Shown here: piece by piece, positions 6,427 to 8,775 of the stretch
Layout: every line of letters starts with the position of its first letter
How positions within the stretch are numbered: position 1 is the first letter of the stretch
NCBI GenBank assembly: GCA_035634055.1
Contig: DASQDR010000223.1
Span: 1-8,775, forward strand
Length of the DNA stretch: 8,775 nucleotides
DNA from: JAICTV01 sp035634055
Lineage (GTDB): Bacteria; Planctomycetota; Phycisphaerae; Tepidisphaerales; Tepidisphaeraceae
Reading direction: 5' to 3'
The notes under the pieces: generated by a model
Databases searched by the model: none
Told to the model about the DNA's origin: nothing
The model's input: only the letters and a program-made list of their open reading frames with translations
Position numbers and translations under genes: made by a program

Positions 6427-7980
6427 TCACCTCAACAACGGCGCAAACACCGTCACCATCACCACGATCACCACCACCCCCACCACGTCCAGCAGGATCC
6501 CGTAGCGCACCATGCGCCCGATCGGCACCAGCCCCGATCCGTACACGATCGCGTTGCACGGGGTCGACACCGGCAGCATGAAGCCCATGCTGGCGCCGAA
6601 GGTCGCGCCGAGCGCGGGTGGGAGCGGGTCGACACCCGCCCCTTGCGCGAGCGCGATCACCACCGGCACCACCATGTTCGCCGATGCCGTATTGCTCGTC
6701 GTCTCCGACAGCAGCACCGCCACCACGGTGGCGGCGATGAGCATCATCACCGGGCTGCCGGCGACCGGGAGCAGGCCGGTCAACCCTTCGCCGACCGCCT
6801 TCGCCAGGCCCGTCTTAAACGACAGCACGCCCAGCGCGAAGCCGCCGCCGTAGAGCAGGACGATGCCCCAGTCGATCTTTGCCGCCTCGTGCCAGTCGAT
6901 CGCGCGCTCGCCGGGTTCGGTGCCGGGGAGCAGGAACAACAGCACCGCGCCGACCAGCGCCGCCACGCCCTCCGGCAGCAGCTCGATCAGCCGCTGGTAG
7001 GCCGGGCTCTGCTCGCCCCACGCGACGGCGACCACGCCCGGCGTCACCCACATGGCGGCCGTCGCCAAAAACGCGAGGGCGGTCGAGATTTCCCCGCGGC
7101 TCCACGCCCCCAGCCGCTGCCGCTCGCGCAGCAGCATCTCGTGGCTCCCCTCGATCTCCTTCACCCCCGCCCGGCACAGCACGCTCAGGTACGCGGCCAG
7201 CCAGAGGTAGAGCACGATCACCACCGGCACGCCGATGGCGCACCACTTGAAGAAGGAGAACTCGACGTTGAGCTGCGAGCGGATGTACCCCAGCCCGATC
7301 ACGTTCGGTGGCGTTCCGATCGGCGTCGCCAGCCCGCCGATGGAGGCGGAGAAGCTGGTCATCAGCATCAGCCCGGTGGCGTACTTCCGGCTCACCGCCT
7401 GCCCGCCCGGGCGCTTCTCCTGCTCGAACAGGAACGTCAGGATCGACAGCCCGATGGCGTACATCATCGCGGTCGTAGCCGTGTTGCTGATCCAGGCGGA
7501 GATGAAGGCGGTGACCGCGCCGAAGGCGACCAGGATCCGCCCGGGCCGGGCGCCGATCCCCTTCATCGACAGCACCGCGAACGCCAGCCGCCGGTCCAGC
7601 CCGTGCAGGAAGATCGCCCGCGCCAGGATGAACGACCCGATGAACAGGAACATCAGCGGGTCAGCGAAGGGCGCGAACACCTCCCGCGCCGGCGCGACCC
7701 CCAATAACACGCAGGCGGCCGCGCCCGCCAGCGCCGTCACCGGCATGGGGATCGACTCCGTCAGCCAGAGCGTGACCACCGCCGCCATCACCGCCGCCAG
7801 CCGGTGCGCCTCCGGGCTCAGCCCCGGCACGGGCGCCAGCAGCACGGCCGCGAATGCGATCGGCGCCAGCACCAACCCCGCGCGCCGGCGGTAGCGCTCG
7901 AAGCGCTCCTCCGCCGGGCTGAGTTGTTCGCTGGGGATGAAAGTATCGGTCATGCGCGGTTGGATTGAGGTCCCCGCCAT
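6427..7980 (-). CDS. DASS/SLC13-family sodium:anion (dicarboxylate or sulfate) symporter
   Basis: This inner-membrane transporter probably takes up di- or tricarboxylates, or possibly sulfate, with sodium. Counting from the GTG at 7983, it has 518 residues and about a dozen hydrophobic segments from residue ~36 to the end, with the two inverted halves of the family. Each half carries the Ser-Asn-Thr hairpin-tip motif that binds sodium and substrate: SNTAT 166-170 and SNTAS 430-434. Each SNT is partnered by a Thr-Pro...Asn loop: TPIGTPPN 220-227 and STPCN 473-477. LWLTESIPMPVTAL near 72-85 is also typical. The start is uncertain: GTG 7983, ATG 7980 and ATG 7953 are all in frame and none has a clear ribosome binding site; 7953 would give MTDTFIPSEQ as the N-terminus and loses nothing conserved. 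The substrate cannot be read from the sequence. It converges with the beta-helix gene and diverges from the SDR gene, so it is probably transcribed alone. Confidence 0.92.
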   Translation of the reverse strand: MAGTSIQPRMTDTFIPSEQLSPAEERFERYRRRAGLVLAPIAFAAVLLAPVPGLSPEAHRLAAVMAAVVTLWLTESIPMPVTALAGAAACVLLGVAPAREVFAPFADPLMFLFIGSFILARAIFLHGLDRRLAFAVLSMKGIGARPGRILVAFGAVTAFISAWISNTATTAMMYAIGLSILTFLFEQEKRPGGQAVSRKYATGLMLMTSFSASIGGLATPIGTPPNVIGLGYIRSQLNVEFSFFKWCAIGVPVVIVLYLWLAAYLSVLCRAGVKEIEGSHEMLLRERQRLGAWSRGEISTALAFLATAAMWVTPGVVAVAWGEQSPAYQRLIELLPEGVAALVGAVLLFLLPGTEPGERAIDWHEAAKIDWGIVLLYGGGFALGVLSFKTGLAKAVGEGLTGLLPVAGSPVMMLIAATVVAVLLSETTSNTASANMVVPVVIALAQGAGVDPLPPALGATFGASMGFMLPVSTPCNAIVYGSGLVPIGRMVRYGILLDVVGVVVIVVMVTVFAPLLR

Positions 7981-8057
7981 CACACCCGATCAAGCCCGCC
8001 AAGGAAAGCCGCCGGCAGGATCGCCCGCCCCGCCGGCCCATCTGGCCCCTCCCGCCG

Positions 8058-8075
8058 CGGCGGATTTTTCCGCCG
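8058..8075. other. 7-bp hairpin in the divergent intergenic region
   Basis: CGGCGGA (8058-8064) and TCCGCCG (8069-8075) are perfect inverted repeats around TTTT. They lie about 80-100 bases upstream of the transporter start. It could be an operator or part of the leader; no other evidence is available. Confidence 0.3.
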
Positions 8076-8148
8076 ACAACCGCAATTTCCGTTGCTAGCT
8101 TGCAGCCGGAACGGCGCCCCGGGCGCTGTAACGGGTGGCGCCGAACTG

Positions 8149-8404
8149 CGGTTGCGGAGAAGGAGAGCGAATGACGAAAACGAACCCAATTTCCGCCCGC
8201 GTAGCCGGGGGTGAACGTGCGGAACGAACCCAATTCGCGGCGCCGATCGCACGCGTCAAATCGTCAAAACGAACCCAATCCGCGTCCCGCCGCGAAGCGA
8301 AATGCGCGAAACGAACCCAATCGCCTCCCGCCGCGCAGCCAAATGCGCAAAACGAACCCAATCGTGCCCCGCCGCGAAGTGAAATGCGCAAAACGAACCC
8401 AATT
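8149..8404. repeat. Six-copy ~41-bp tandem repeat array with AACGAACCCAAT core
   Basis: The 12-base core AACGAACCCAAT occurs exactly six times, at 8179-8190, 8223-8234, 8268-8279, 8310-8321, 8351-8362 and 8392-8403. Start-to-start distances are 44, 45, 42, 41 and 41. The last three units are well matched also outside the core: each has CCGCCGCG, then AAATGCGC, directly before the core, and the last 22 bases of units 5 and 6 are identical. The first three units are more degenerate but keep a relic of the same left half (GCGAATGACGA, GTGAACGTGCGG, CGTCAAATCGTC before the core). The period is not a multiple of three, so translation rotates through KTNPI, KRTQ and NEPN motifs. It is not coding by any other sign. 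I remember such arrays from planctomycete genomes; their function is unknown to me. Confidence 0.85.
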
Positions 8405-8499
8405 TGCTCCGCGATCCGCACAACTCCCCCGCTCCCCCTCTGGCAAGCCGTTTGCGGACCCCTCCCCACCTCCGGCGCAGGAGCTGCCGGACTCAACCG

Positions 8500-8505
8500 A
8501 AGGAG
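8500..8505 (+). promoter_or_regulatory. Strong ribosome binding site of the SDR gene
   Basis: AAGGAG (in GAAGGAGATCACC) lies six bases before ATG 8512, an ideal Shine-Dalgarno site. It is clearly better than those of the other genes here and suggests efficient translation of the SDR. Confidence 0.7.
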
Positions 8506-8511
8506 ATCACC

Positions 8512-8775
8512 ATGGCCGTCCGCCTCAAACCCTTGAACGACCAAGTTATCGTCATCACCGGCGCCTCCAGCGGCATCGGCCTGACCACTGCCCGCATGGC
8601 GGCCAAGGAAGGCGCCAAGCTGGTCCTGGCGGCGCGGAACGAGGACGCGCTGCGGCAGGTGATGGACGAGATCAACGGCGCGGGCGGGCAGGCGATCTCG
8701 GTCGTCGCTGACGTCGGCAACGAGGAGAATGTCCGCCGCATCGCCGAGACCGCCATCGAGCGCTTCGGCGGGTTC
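8512..8775 (+). CDS. Short-chain dehydrogenase/reductase (SDR), N-terminal part, cut by the window end
   Basis: The visible 88 residues are the first third of a classical SDR oxidoreductase, a cytoplasmic NAD(P)-dependent enzyme of usually about 250-330 residues. The cofactor-binding signature TGASSGIG is at 16-23 after the strand QVIVI. The second strand ends LVLAAR with Arg42, which often favours NADPH over NADH. VVADV at 64-68 holds the conserved Asp67 that contacts the adenine ring. The NNAG motif, the catalytic Ser-Tyr-Lys set and the substrate region lie beyond the window, so activity and substrate cannot be named. It is preceded by a long leader that contains the repeat array if transcription begins upstream of the array. 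Confidence 0.9.
   Translation, partial: MAVRLKPLNDQVIVITGASSGIGLTTARMAAKEGAKLVLAARNEDALRQVMDEINGAGGQAISVVADVGNEENVRRIAETAIERFGGF

Larger units (their letters stand above)
7981..8511. other. Divergent intergenic region between the transporter and the SDR gene
   Basis: About 530 bases with no gene I can support. From left to right it holds a GC-rich leader of the transporter, the 8058-8075 hairpin, a more A/T-containing patch around 8076-8105 (GCAATTTCCGTTGCTAGC), the six-copy repeat array 8149-8404, a pyrimidine-rich stretch 8420-8472, and the ribosome binding site of the SDR gene. Open frames across the array exist in all plus-strand frames but are composed of the repeat itself. No clear -35/-10 pair could be picked on either strand. 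Confidence 0.6.

Noticed and set aside
3314..6559. 1081-residue open frame on the minus strand opposite the beta-helix gene
   Set aside because: It runs antisense through two real genes and shows only low-complexity Gly/Ala/Val/Asp sequence; no start signal or domain supports it.
8149..8404. The repeat array as a CRISPR array
   Set aside because: The exact core is only 12-13 bases, there is no long identical repeat, and the 'spacers' resemble each other (CCGCCGCG...AAATGCGC), unlike unique CRISPR spacers. No cas gene is visible.
8135..8536. Hypothetical protein of 133 residues across the repeat array (also a frame at 8211-8711)
   Set aside because: Its sequence is the translated repeat with frame rotation, it has no ribosome binding site, and it overlaps the start of the SDR gene.

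Overview
The window is very GC-rich, with long spurious ORFs on both strands. It most likely comes from a member of the Planctomycetota, perhaps the class Phycisphaerae. The evidence is a secreted beta-helix protein with an N-terminal VEPRTLLA motif (a variant of the planctomycete LEPR-XLL motif) and a C-terminal dockerin-like pair of calcium loops, together with an intergenic array built on AAACGAACCCAAT. I remember that array type from planctomycete genomes, where it yields odd 'KTNPI / NEPN / KRTQ' hypothetical proteins. The placement is an inference from these marks; no rRNA or marker gene is present.

Layout. Positions 3-452 (+) hold the C-terminal end of a surface protein that enters from the left: a proline-rich linker, a membrane segment and a charged tail. 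A strong hairpin (468-505) separates it from 543-3041 (+), a membrane-bound cyclic-di-GMP enzyme with PAS, GGDEF and HD-GYP domains and a C-terminal helical domain that resembles an HPt domain without its histidine. Positions 3042-3367 have no gene but hold a dense set of inverted repeats, two of them interleaved like a pseudoknot, then a perfect 16-bp hairpin and a probable promoter. Positions 3368-6208 (+) encode a 946-residue extracellular parallel beta-helix protein. Convergent to it, 6427-7980 (-) encodes a DASS/SLC13-type anion:sodium symporter. The 531-bp divergent gap 7981-8511 holds a short hairpin and six copies of the roughly 41-bp repeat. It ends at a strong ribosome binding site and the start of a short-chain dehydrogenase/reductase (8512 to the window end, +), which is cut by the window edge.

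The genes do not form an obvious pathway. The two surface proteins and the transporter fit an environmental bacterium that handles polymers and organic acids, and the c-di-GMP enzyme could link an outside signal to surface behaviour, but nothing in the sequence ties them together. The most unusual content lies between the genes: the 41-bp array at 8149-8404 and the interleaved inverted repeats at 3046-3162.
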